A model generated the notes under the pieces. It had not been told where the DNA came from. It searched no databases and was given only the letters and a program-made list of their open reading frames with translations. A stretch of DNA of 41,560 nt from SIG480 sp045636865. GTDB lineage: Bacteria; Bacillota; Clostridia; Oscillospirales; JAAYXM01. The stretch lies in the NCBI GenBank assembly GCA_045636865.1, contig JAZTYJ010000005.1:1-41560 (forward strand), in the 5' to 3' direction. Shown here piece by piece: positions 25,531 through 33,353 of this stretch; position 1 is the first letter of the stretch, and each line of letters starts with the position of its first letter. A program made the position numbers and the translations under genes.

Positions 25531-26877
25531 TTAGAAAATACCTTCCTGGAGCATTGCTTCTGCAACCTTCTTGAAGCCTGCGATGTTTGCGCCTGCGATA
25601 AGGTCATATCCGAGGCCGACCTCTTCTGCAGCAGCTGCAGAGTTGTCGTGGATGTTCTTCATAATAGAGCGAAGCTTTGCGTCAACCTCTTCGGGCTCCC
25701 AGTTGTATCTCATAGAGTTCTGAGCCATTTCAAGAGCACTAGTTGCAACGCCGCCTGCATTAACTGCCTTTGAAGGAGCAACGATTTTTACGTTTTCCTT
25801 AAGGAACTCAACAGCTTCGTTTGTTGTCGGCATATTTGCAACTTCGATGTAGTACTGCACGCCGTTTGCAGCAATCATCTTTGCTTCTTCCATGCCGATT
25901 TCGTTCTGATAAGCACACGGCATAGCGATGTCAACCTTTTCGCACCACGGCTTTGTCTTCGGAACGAACTTGCAGCCGAACTTGTCAGCATAGTCCTGAG
26001 CCTTGTCGCGACCTGATGAGCGCATTTCAAGGAGGTAGTCAATCTTCTCGTCTGTTACGATACCGTCGGGATCGTAGCAGTAGCCGTCGGGTCCTGAGAT
26101 TGTAACAACGCGACCGCCGAGCTCTGCAACCTTCTTGCAGACACCCCATGCAACGTTGCCGAATCCTGAAACTGCAACTGTCTTGCCCTCAATTGAATCG
26201 CCAAAGTGCTTGAGGACTTCGAGGAGATAGTATGTAGCGCCGTAGCCTGTAGCTTCGGGGCGGAAGTATGAGCCGCCGTATGTGAGGCCCTTGCCTGTAA
26301 GAACACCGTTTTCCCAGCAAGCCTTGATGCGCTTGTACTGACCGAAGAGGTAGCCGATTTCGCGACCGCCTACGCCGATATCACCTGCCGGAACGTCAAC
26401 ATCGGGACCGATGTGGCGGTAGAGCTCTGTCATAAAGCTCTGGCAGAAGCGCATAATTTCGCTGTCAGACTTGCCACGCGGGTCAAAGTCAGAGCCGCCC
26501 TTACCGCCGCCGATCGGAAGACCGGTGAGGCTGTTTTTGAAAGTCTGCTCAAAAGCGAGGAACTTCATTGTATCGATAGTAACTGACGGATGGAAACGGA
26601 GACCACCCTTGTAAGGACCGATTGCACCGTTGAACTGAACGCGCCAGCCACGGTTTGTGTGAATGTTGCCGTTGTCGTCTTCCCAGGTAACGCGGAAAGC
26701 AATCTGTCTGTCCGGCTCTGTGAGACGTTCAAGGAGTCCGGCCTTTTCGTATTCGGGATGCTTTTCGACTATCGGGGTGATGCTTGCAAACACCTCTTCA
26801 ACTGTCTGGATGAACAAGGGCTCACCCTTATTTCTCTCCTTTACAGAGTCGAGAACTCTTTGCATATAACTTGTCAT
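25531..26877 (-). CDS. gdhA: Glutamate dehydrogenase
   Basis: GdhA interconverts 2-oxoglutarate plus ammonia and glutamate. The 448-residue product matches hexameric bacterial glutamate dehydrogenases in length, with RVQFNGAIGPYKGGLRFHP, the catalytic-lysine region PIGGGKGGSDFDP, DVPAGDIGVGGREIGYLFG, and the nucleotide-binding VSGFGNVAWGV. ATG at 26877 follows GGGAGGAAG by 6-7 bp; a longer frame upstream runs through the promoter and is rejected. It has its own promoter and terminator. Whether it uses NADPH or NADH is not settled here. Confidence 0.96.
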   Translation of the reverse strand: MTSYMQRVLDSVKERNKGEPLFIQTVEEVFASITPIVEKHPEYEKAGLLERLTEPDRQIAFRVTWEDDNGNIHTNRGWRVQFNGAIGPYKGGLRFHPSVTIDTMKFLAFEQTFKNSLTGLPIGGGKGGSDFDPRGKSDSEIMRFCQSFMTELYRHIGPDVDVPAGDIGVGGREIGYLFGQYKRIKACWENGVLTGKGLTYGGSYFRPEATGYGATYYLLEVLKHFGDSIEGKTVAVSGFGNVAWGVCKKVAELGGRVVTISGPDGYCYDPDGIVTDEKIDYLLEMRSSGRDKAQDYADKFGCKFVPKTKPWCEKVDIAMPCAYQNEIGMEEAKMIAANGVQYYIEVANMPTTNEAVEFLKENVKIVAPSKAVNAGGVATSALEMAQNSMRYNWEPEEVDAKLRSIMKNIHDNSAAAAEEVGLGYDLIAGANIAGFKKVAEAMLQEGIF

Positions 26878-26913
26878 AAAAAACTTCCTCCCAGTATAAT
26901 CTAATATGCTAAA

Positions 26914-26943
26914 ATTATAACACTTTGAAAATAAAAGTGTCAA
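26914..26943 (-). promoter_or_regulatory. gdhA promoter with inverted repeat in the spacer
   Basis: On the minus strand, TTGACA (26943-26938), an 18-bp spacer and TATAAT (26919-26914). An exact inverted repeat ACACTTT-N7-AAAGTGT (26920-26940) fills the spacer and part of the -35, the place where a repressor would block the polymerase. Confidence 0.8.
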
Positions 26944-26978
26944 TAGAATCGGTCGAAAAAACGTTGCAAAAAATAGAC

Positions 26979-27019
26979 AAAAATCGATATGCGCAAGTTA
27001 ATATTTTTGCACATATCGA
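26979..27019 (-). terminator. Terminator of the secA-to-hydrolase unit
   Basis: On the minus strand a 13-bp stem (27019-27007 with 26996-26984, one G-U pair, core TCGATATG) is followed by TTTTT. Confidence 0.85.
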
Positions 27020-27039
27020 CAAAATTTTTGCATATTAAT

Positions 27040-28038
27040 TCATTTAAGGCTTGAAATAATATAGTCGATGCCCGTGTCCTCGCGGTTTACTATATGACCG
27101 CCGTTCCAGATGTTGAAACGGAAATTTTCTTCTGCACCTTTTTGGGCGTAATATTTCTTTGCCTTGCTCATCTCCGAAATTGCGCCATCAACGGGAAAGA
27201 TGTCGTCAAACTTTCCGACCTCGACAAAGACCGGGCGGGGAGCACAATATGCGAGAAACTCGCAGTCTGAAAGAGATGTATACGGTGCGCGGAAAAACCA
27301 TTCGGGGAAATCAGGCTCAAGACTTCCGTTTGCACATGACATAAAATAGCCGGCTTTTATCAGGGGAGAAACCGCCATTGTGCGCATTGTGAGAAATGCA
27401 CCGTATGACATGCCGCACGCGGCAATTTTTGACGTGTCTAAAAATTTGAGCTTTGAGAGTGCGGAGAGTGCAGACAGGAGAAAGAATATCTCGAGCGAAT
27501 TTATGCCTCCGCCTTTTTCCTTAAGCCGCGCATCTATTTCGGCGCGGTTATATTTCGTTTTATAACACGGCTTTGCAGGACTCATTCCACAGTTCCAGAG
27601 GAGAAATTGCGGAGAGAGAACGCAAACGCCCTTCTTGAGAAGGCGCGCTGTGAGGTTTGAGTATCCGTTTGTGCCGTGCATACCGTACATAAGCTCGGGA
27701 GTGCCGAGAAGTCCGTTTGCCGCAACAACGAGAGGTGAAGGTGTTGCCATTTTGTGCGGCACAAACAAGAGTGCGAAAAACGGCGTATTCTGAAGCGGGA
27801 AAAAACGAAGCCTGTATATCTCACAAAGCTCATCCTCACCGACAAACTCCTGCGAAATAAAGTCTGACGGCGCAATTTCACGGTCAAGCGGCGCACCGAA
27901 ACCCTCTTCAAGGGGAGTTAGCGCAGGCTTGAAGGGAAGGTGAGAAAATCCACCTTCAACGAGATTTAGTATACCGTCAAGATACTCCTTGCGTGCATAT
28001 TCACTTTTATCGGGTGATTCCGTAAAAAGACTCATCAT
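27040..28038 (-). CDS. Alpha/beta hydrolase, unknown substrate
   Basis: The 332-residue protein has an alpha/beta-hydrolase fold: oxyanion region VVAANGLLG, nucleophile elbow GMSYG, and candidates for the triad acid (GKFDD) and histidine (NGGHIV). It resembles large-domain esterases or dienelactone-hydrolase-like enzymes. No signal peptide is visible. Its ATG overlaps the cysE stop (ATGA), and it is the last gene of the leftward unit, followed by a terminator. Substrate unknown. Confidence 0.75.
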   Translation of the reverse strand: MMSLFTESPDKSEYARKEYLDGILNLVEGGFSHLPFKPALTPLEEGFGAPLDREIAPSDFISQEFVGEDELCEIYRLRFFPLQNTPFFALLFVPHKMATPSPLVVAANGLLGTPELMYGMHGTNGYSNLTARLLKKGVCVLSPQFLLWNCGMSPAKPCYKTKYNRAEIDARLKEKGGGINSLEIFFLLSALSALSKLKFLDTSKIAACGMSYGAFLTMRTMAVSPLIKAGYFMSCANGSLEPDFPEWFFRAPYTSLSDCEFLAYCAPRPVFVEVGKFDDIFPVDGAISEMSKAKKYYAQKGAEENFRFNIWNGGHIVNREDTGIDYIISSLK

Positions 28039-28673
28039 TTCTTTAACTCTTCAAGCTCCTTTTTAAGACGTGCAAGCTCACCCTTCAATGAGCAGAGCTC
28101 CTGTGCAATCGGGTCGGGAATGTGAATCTGGTCAAGCTCTGAATTTTTCGGCTTTACTCCGCCAAGTCGCGCAACTCGCGCCGGAACACCGACTGCCGTT
28201 GAGTTTGGCGGAACAGCATCAAGAACTACTGCGTTGGCTGCAATTTTTGCGTTGTCGCCAACAGTAAACGGCCCGAGCACTTTTGCGCCGGCACCAACCA
28301 TAACATTGTTTCCGAGCGTCGGATGGCGTTTTCCGACATCCTTGCCCGTACCGCCGAGTGTTGCGCCCTGATAGATTGTGCAGTTTGAGCCGATTTCAGT
28401 TGTCTCACCGATGACGACACCTGTACCGTGGTCAATGAACAGCCCCGGACCTATTTTTGCGGCAGGGTGAATTTCAACACCTGTCCAGAATTTGTTTACC
28501 TGTGACACCATTCTTGCTAAAAAGAAGAGCTTGTGTCTGTAATAAAAATGCGCGATGCGGTGTCTGCAAATTGCGTGGAAACCCGAATAAAGAAGAAATA
28601 TTTCAAGGTTGTTTCGTGCGGCAGGGTCGCGCTCGCGAGCAGCACGAAGGTCGGCTTTTAAATTTTCAAACAT
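28035..28673 (-). CDS. cysE: Serine O-acetyltransferase
   Basis: CysE makes O-acetylserine from serine and acetyl-CoA, the precursor of cysteine. The 212-residue product has the short N-terminal helical domain and the left-handed beta-helix of hexapeptide repeats (VEIHPAAKIGPGLFIDHGTG, VVIGETTEIGSNCTIYQGAT) with active-site histidines at IDHGTG and KRHP, then a helical tail (EELKK). It is shorter than E. coli CysE and like the EpsC-type enzymes of Firmicutes. cysK is not in the window. mnmA lies 19 bp upstream. Confidence 0.92.
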   Translation of the reverse strand: MFENLKADLRAARERDPAARNNLEIFLLYSGFHAICRHRIAHFYYRHKLFFLARMVSQVNKFWTGVEIHPAAKIGPGLFIDHGTGVVIGETTEIGSNCTIYQGATLGGTGKDVGKRHPTLGNNVMVGAGAKVLGPFTVGDNAKIAANAVVLDAVPPNSTAVGVPARVARLGGVKPKNSELDQIHIPDPIAQELCSLKGELARLKKELEELKK

Positions 28674-28692
28674 AGTTCATCCCCCTTGATGT

Positions 28693-29706
28693 CTATTCTA
28701 TAAAACCGCCGCCGATGAGACGCTCGCCGTCATATAAAACGAGCGACTGCCCGGGAGAAACTCCTCTTTGCGGCTCAGAAAAGCTTGCGACAATGCGATT
28801 TTCAAAAATTTTCACAACACATTCGCAGGCGCGTGAATTGTATCTGATTTTTCCCTTGCAGGAGAATGTGCCTGTCGGTTGTTTGTCGCTTATCCAGTTT
28901 ATATCGGAAGCGGAAACCTCACTTTTGCTCTGCGAACCCTCAAGACCGAGGATGACCTCGTTCTTTTCGGGATCGAGCTTTGATACGAAGATGCGCTCGG
29001 AATACGCAATTCCAAGCCCTCTGCGCTGACCGACGGTATAGTGGATAAGTCCTTTGTGCTCGCCGAGGTCTTCGCCCTTCGGACCGCGGAATCTTCCGGG
29101 TTCTGCCTTGCCGAAACGCTCTTCGATATATGCGGCATAGTCCCCGTCGGGAATAAAGCATATGTCCTGACTGTCTGCCTTATCGGCAACTTCAAGACCT
29201 ATTTCGCGCGCAAGGAAACGGACTTCGTCTTTTGATAGCTCTCCCAGAGGAAAGAGCGAGCGCGAAAGCTTTTTCTGCGACAGGCGGTATAGTGCATAGG
29301 TTTGATCTTTTTTGTCAAAAAGCGCGCGTTGAGGGAAAAATTCACCGTCGTTTATAACGAGTCGCGAATAATGCCCCGTTGCGATAAAGTCAGCGCCCAG
29401 CTCATCTGCAAGGTCGAGCATCGTTCCGAACTTTATATGCTCGTTGCACAGGATACACGGATTCGGAGTTCTCGCGCGGCGATATTCACTTGTGAAGTTA
29501 TCTATGACGTGGGTTTTAAATGCATCCTCTGCATTTACGGAAATGTGATCAATTCCGATGCGCTCGCAAACGCGTTTTGCATCACGGTCATCGTTTCCGT
29601 GCAGAAGAAGAGTAACGCCAAGAACGTCATATTCCTTTGAAAGGAGATATGCGGCAACGGAGGAGTCAACTCCGCCACTCATACCGATGAGAACTTTCTT
29701 TTTCAT
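28693..29706 (-). CDS. mnmA: tRNA 2-thiouridylase MnmA
   Basis: MnmA puts sulfur on U34 of tRNA-Glu, -Gln and -Lys. The 337-residue protein has the PP-loop GMSGGVDSSVAAYLL, the first catalytic cysteine in NPCILCNEHIKFG, the second in DSQDICFIPDGDY, and a C-terminal beta-barrel (GVSPGQSLVLYDGERLIGGGFIE). AAGGAT is 8 bp before ATG. The window also encodes one of its substrates, tRNA-Glu. cysE lies directly downstream, but no cysteine desulfurase is present. Confidence 0.96.
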   Translation of the reverse strand: MKKKVLIGMSGGVDSSVAAYLLSKEYDVLGVTLLLHGNDDRDAKRVCERIGIDHISVNAEDAFKTHVIDNFTSEYRRARTPNPCILCNEHIKFGTMLDLADELGADFIATGHYSRLVINDGEFFPQRALFDKKDQTYALYRLSQKKLSRSLFPLGELSKDEVRFLAREIGLEVADKADSQDICFIPDGDYAAYIEERFGKAEPGRFRGPKGEDLGEHKGLIHYTVGQRRGLGIAYSERIFVSKLDPEKNEVILGLEGSQSKSEVSASDINWISDKQPTGTFSCKGKIRYNSRACECVVKIFENRIVASFSEPQRGVSPGQSLVLYDGERLIGGGFIE

Positions 29707-29717
29707 AGAACAAATCC

Positions 29718-30794
29718 TTAAAATTTAATATCCGTGCGATACGGGAAATGTGTGAGAATTTCGCATCCGTCGCGCGTTACGACAACGGAGTCTTCAATTC
29801 TTACACCGCCGAGTCCTTCGACATAAAGACCGGGCTCAATGGTAATGACCATATTCTCGGATAAAATCTCGTCTGAACGCTTTGAAAGGGTGGGAGACTC
29901 GTGTATCGCAAGACCGACACCGTGTCCGAGAGAGTGTGAGAAATACTTCTCAAGACCGAGCTTTTCAAATTCTTCTCTTGCAAAAAGGTCAAGCTCGCGG
30001 CAAAAAATTCCGGGGCGGACCTTTTTAAGACACTTCTGCTGAACGTCAAAAACGGCATCCCACAAATCACAGAGTTCCTTGCAGGGAGTACCTATATGAA
30101 TTGTTCGCGTGATGTCGGAGCAGTAACCGTTTCGTTTTGCGCCGAAATCAAACGTCATAAGAGTGTTGTCGGGAATAACAACATCGTCTGCCTGTGCGTG
30201 AGGCATTGCACCTCGCATCTCGCTTGCGGCGATGGTTGAGAAAGCAGCGCCCTCACTTTTTGCACACATCATTTCATATTCAAGATATGCTGCCGCCTCG
30301 CGCTCTGTCATACCCTTTGACAGTTTCCTGCAAAGCTTTTCAAAAGAGAGGTCTGCTATTTTTGCGGCTGTGCGGATTGAGGAAATTTCAGACTCATCCT
30401 TAACCGCGCGTATCTCCTCACCAAAATCGGGACAGGCGACAAAGTTTATTTCCTTACCGCATGCGGATTTTACGGAGTTTAAATAGTAATCTGTGATTTT
30501 GTGTGTTTCATATCCTACGGAAGAGAGCTTAAGACTTCTTATGATCTCTCCGATGTGCTTTTGCATAGGCTCGGAAATCACCGTTATTTCATAGCCCTTT
30601 GCCTGATTATGAATCTGGACATCATACCGTCCGTCGGTCAGGGCAAAGAGTTTATCGTGAGTTATTATGAGCGCGCAGTTGCTGCCCGAAAAACCCGAAA
30701 AATAGCGGTAATTTTCATAGGAGGTGAAAAGATGTGCGTCAAGACCGACATCATGCATCCTTTCGCGAAGACGTCTGATTCGGGTGTTTATCAT
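29718..30794 (-). CDS. M24 aminopeptidase (Xaa-Pro type)
   Basis: The 358-residue metallopeptidase has an N-terminal creatinase-like domain (INTRIRRLRERM, FSGFSGSNCALII) and a pita-bread catalytic domain with the usual five metal ligands: DFGAKRNGYCSDITRT (two Asp), HSLGHGVGL (His), ITIEPGLY (Glu) and GVRIEDSVVV (Glu). It probably removes residues before proline. It overlaps the end of the upstream gene by one base and is 11 bp from mnmA. Aminopeptidase P and prolidase-like enzymes cannot be separated by eye. Confidence 0.88.
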   Translation of the reverse strand: MINTRIRRLRERMHDVGLDAHLFTSYENYRYFSGFSGSNCALIITHDKLFALTDGRYDVQIHNQAKGYEITVISEPMQKHIGEIIRSLKLSSVGYETHKITDYYLNSVKSACGKEINFVACPDFGEEIRAVKDESEISSIRTAAKIADLSFEKLCRKLSKGMTEREAAAYLEYEMMCAKSEGAAFSTIAASEMRGAMPHAQADDVVIPDNTLMTFDFGAKRNGYCSDITRTIHIGTPCKELCDLWDAVFDVQQKCLKKVRPGIFCRELDLFAREEFEKLGLEKYFSHSLGHGVGLAIHESPTLSKRSDEILSENMVITIEPGLYVEGLGGVRIEDSVVVTRDGCEILTHFPYRTDIKF

Positions 30795-33334
30795 TATCGC
30801 ACCTCAAATTTCCACTCGGCGGAGAAGAGATTTCCCGCCATATCGCGTGCGCGCACAAAGACTGTGTGGAATCCGTTTTTGAGCGGAACTTTAATCGTGT
30901 ATGAAATCTTTCCTGTTGCCTCGTCGAATGTGCGGTCGGGGCAATCGTAGCCGTTGATGATGATTTCAACGGTTTCGGGGTTTATCTTTTTGTTGTCTGC
31001 AAGGATGATTCCGATAGACGGAGTTCTGCCATATGTCATCATGCCTTCAGACGGCCATGCCTTTACGATATACGGAGCTTCAAGGTCATCGTCAATGTCA
31101 GAGTATACTGCACGCATTTTGTCAAAATACAGACATCCATGAGTGAGCTTTTTGGGGTTTGAAACGAGGTGAACAGGGACTTTTATATATACCTCTTCGG
31201 TTATATCCGAAGGAACGGTTGCCTCCATATACTTCCAGCCCTTATGCTCAATCCTTCCGTAAGAAAGGTGATACTGACGACCTGATGTGCCTTCCAGAAT
31301 TGAACGGAGCTCGACACCGCTTTCATCACCGTAAACAAACATTCCGAGTTTCTTTGGAAGACTTGAGAGCTTAAATGCGGAGTTGTCGGCTGAATCGGGT
31401 GAAATCATATAATACGAGCCGACAGAGCCTTCGGTATTTAAGAAGTTATAGTAGACCTTGAGAGAACGGAGGCCGTCGTATACAAAGTTCTTATCTGTTT
31501 CGTATTTCCAGTTAGGCTTTACCTTTGTGCTTATCCCGACGGGGACGAAGGAGACTTCATCACCCTCAAATTCCGTAACCGGAAGCGGCGGAATTTCTGG
31601 AGCGACGGGTTCTACGGGAGTTTCTGAAACTTCGGGCAAAACGTTGACGGAAGCAGAAACGTTGCCGTAGCTTATCGTGATTTCGCCCGCAACGGCATTT
31701 TCTGAAACGGTGAGAGTTCCGGGGGCTGTAAACGTTCCGAGATTTTCGGGGCATGTCCACATAAAGAGCTCGTTGGTTGATTCCAAAGCCTTGCCGTCAA
31801 CATATGCGGTTGCGGTAAGGTTAACGACACCGCCGGGTTTTACATTTAAAGAAGAGACGTTTGCAGAGATAGAGTCAACACGGTCGAAAACTTCGATTTC
31901 CGCGCTTCCTTCTGCTGAACTTGCGCTTGCATAGACTTTGAATAAGCCGGATTGTTCAGCGATGATTTCGCCTTTCTCGGAGACACCGCCCGGATAGTCG
32001 GTTGACCAGTAAACATTTTGCGGGATGGGGGTCGGTTTGAAGTTTGTGTCATACGCGCCGGAAACCTTGAAAGCATATGTTCCACCTGCGAGAACGCGGC
32101 GCGTTTTGGGAGAAAGTGAGAGGCTTGTTGCGTAGCTTGTGGGTGCGGTGTTCATAAGAACGAGAGCGTTTGCGACCTGCCTTGCGCTTGCGCCTGAAAC
32201 GCTGTTTACAATGCTTGTCTTCATAGCACCCGGCTCGCGGAGAACAAAGGTCGTACTGCCGCCGCCGTCGAGGTTGAGAGCATCTGTGCAACCGAGTGCC
32301 GCCATAGCCTCTGCAGCAGTTTTGTAGGACATACCGACAGCGTCATCCTGACGTCCGTCAAACGTTGCAAGAACAACAGTTCCGTCGGGACGGATGCCGA
32401 CAGATGTTCGCGGCTGATTGGATGCGTCCTTTGTGCTGTAAATCTCACCGTCTTTAAGGAGAAGCTCGATTCCGCCGACTGCGAATTTGACGTTTGACCA
32501 GAATTCGTTGAAACGGAACTTGATGTCAAATGTTTCACCAACGGAAATTTTCTTTAAATCTTCGATTCTTGAACCCTTTGCGGAAAGAACGATATATCCG
32601 TCGCCGAGAGAGGTGTTGCCGACAGCATCAAAAACCTCTTCAACGGTGAAGTTGAGAGTTTCGCCGTGGCGGATATCGCCCGAATTTATGCGGCAACGAA
32701 GCTCATATGTGTCGGTGCCGGTTTTTGTTCCGCGTGCATAGTCGGGGGTGTAGAGAATGAGGGAGTTTCCGCTTGAGTCGTGGGCATTGTTTATGCCGTT
32801 TATGTCGCAGAGAACACCGTTTATGCGGAATTCCTTATCGAGAATCGTTCCGTGGCGAACGATAAACGGTTCGTTGTCATAAGTGAGGCCGAATGCGGCA
32901 TAATACTGCGGAGGTGTCGAGAGAATGCGGCCTTCATCAATGAAGATTCCGTGAGGAACACCAACTCCGAAGGTGAAGAAGTCGCCGTTTATGGCGGCAA
33001 CCGCAACGTCTCCTCCGTCAGTATCGCTCATATTGTTTGCGATTGTGTTTACTGTCTGTGTGCTGTAAACGTATCCTGCACTTTTGCCTGCGCGGAGTGA
33101 GAGGTATTCGTTTTTGGGATTGAACTCGACGGCATTGATGTTCTGCTTGCCGCTTCCGTTTGTCGCCGTGAGCGAAATATGGTTTGTTTCGGGGGCAACC
33201 TGAGTTATTGTGTAGCCACCGATTGAAAATACCGAAGACATATCGGTGTATGAGAACGCGGCTGCATTGAGAAAAAATGATGCAGTTATTGCAACTGAAA
33301 GGACAGCCGCGCAAAGCTTTTTAAAGTTAAACAT
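30794..33334 (-). CDS. Secreted phosphodiester glycosidase with Ig-like region
   Basis: The 846-residue product starts with a signal peptide (MFNFKKLCAAVLSVAITASF). Residues about 30-400 form a phosphodiester glycosidase (NAGPA/DUF2233) domain with AAINGDFF and the signature ALNLDGGGSTTF (Asp356). An Ig-like (BIG-type) region follows, then a carbohydrate-binding-like beta domain and a final Ig-like beta domain. It is probably exported and acts on sugar-phosphate linkages at the cell surface; the substrate is unknown. ATG at 33334 follows GGAGAT; a longer frame reaching 33520 would overlap secA and is rejected. It lies 19 bp after secA. Confidence 0.85.
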   Translation of the reverse strand: MFNFKKLCAAVLSVAITASFFLNAAAFSYTDMSSVFSIGGYTITQVAPETNHISLTATNGSGKQNINAVEFNPKNEYLSLRAGKSAGYVYSTQTVNTIANNMSDTDGGDVAVAAINGDFFTFGVGVPHGIFIDEGRILSTPPQYYAAFGLTYDNEPFIVRHGTILDKEFRINGVLCDINGINNAHDSSGNSLILYTPDYARGTKTGTDTYELRCRINSGDIRHGETLNFTVEEVFDAVGNTSLGDGYIVLSAKGSRIEDLKKISVGETFDIKFRFNEFWSNVKFAVGGIELLLKDGEIYSTKDASNQPRTSVGIRPDGTVVLATFDGRQDDAVGMSYKTAAEAMAALGCTDALNLDGGGSTTFVLREPGAMKTSIVNSVSGASARQVANALVLMNTAPTSYATSLSLSPKTRRVLAGGTYAFKVSGAYDTNFKPTPIPQNVYWSTDYPGGVSEKGEIIAEQSGLFKVYASASSAEGSAEIEVFDRVDSISANVSSLNVKPGGVVNLTATAYVDGKALESTNELFMWTCPENLGTFTAPGTLTVSENAVAGEITISYGNVSASVNVLPEVSETPVEPVAPEIPPLPVTEFEGDEVSFVPVGISTKVKPNWKYETDKNFVYDGLRSLKVYYNFLNTEGSVGSYYMISPDSADNSAFKLSSLPKKLGMFVYGDESGVELRSILEGTSGRQYHLSYGRIEHKGWKYMEATVPSDITEEVYIKVPVHLVSNPKKLTHGCLYFDKMRAVYSDIDDDLEAPYIVKAWPSEGMMTYGRTPSIGIILADNKKINPETVEIIINGYDCPDRTFDEATGKISYTIKVPLKNGFHTVFVRARDMAGNLFSAEWKFEVR

Positions 33335-33353
33335 AGTTTTATCTCCAATTTGA

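Noticed and set aside
26878..26943. 22-residue N-terminal extension of GdhA
   Set aside because: It runs back through the -10 and -35 of the gdhA promoter; ATG 26877 has a strong ribosome binding site.
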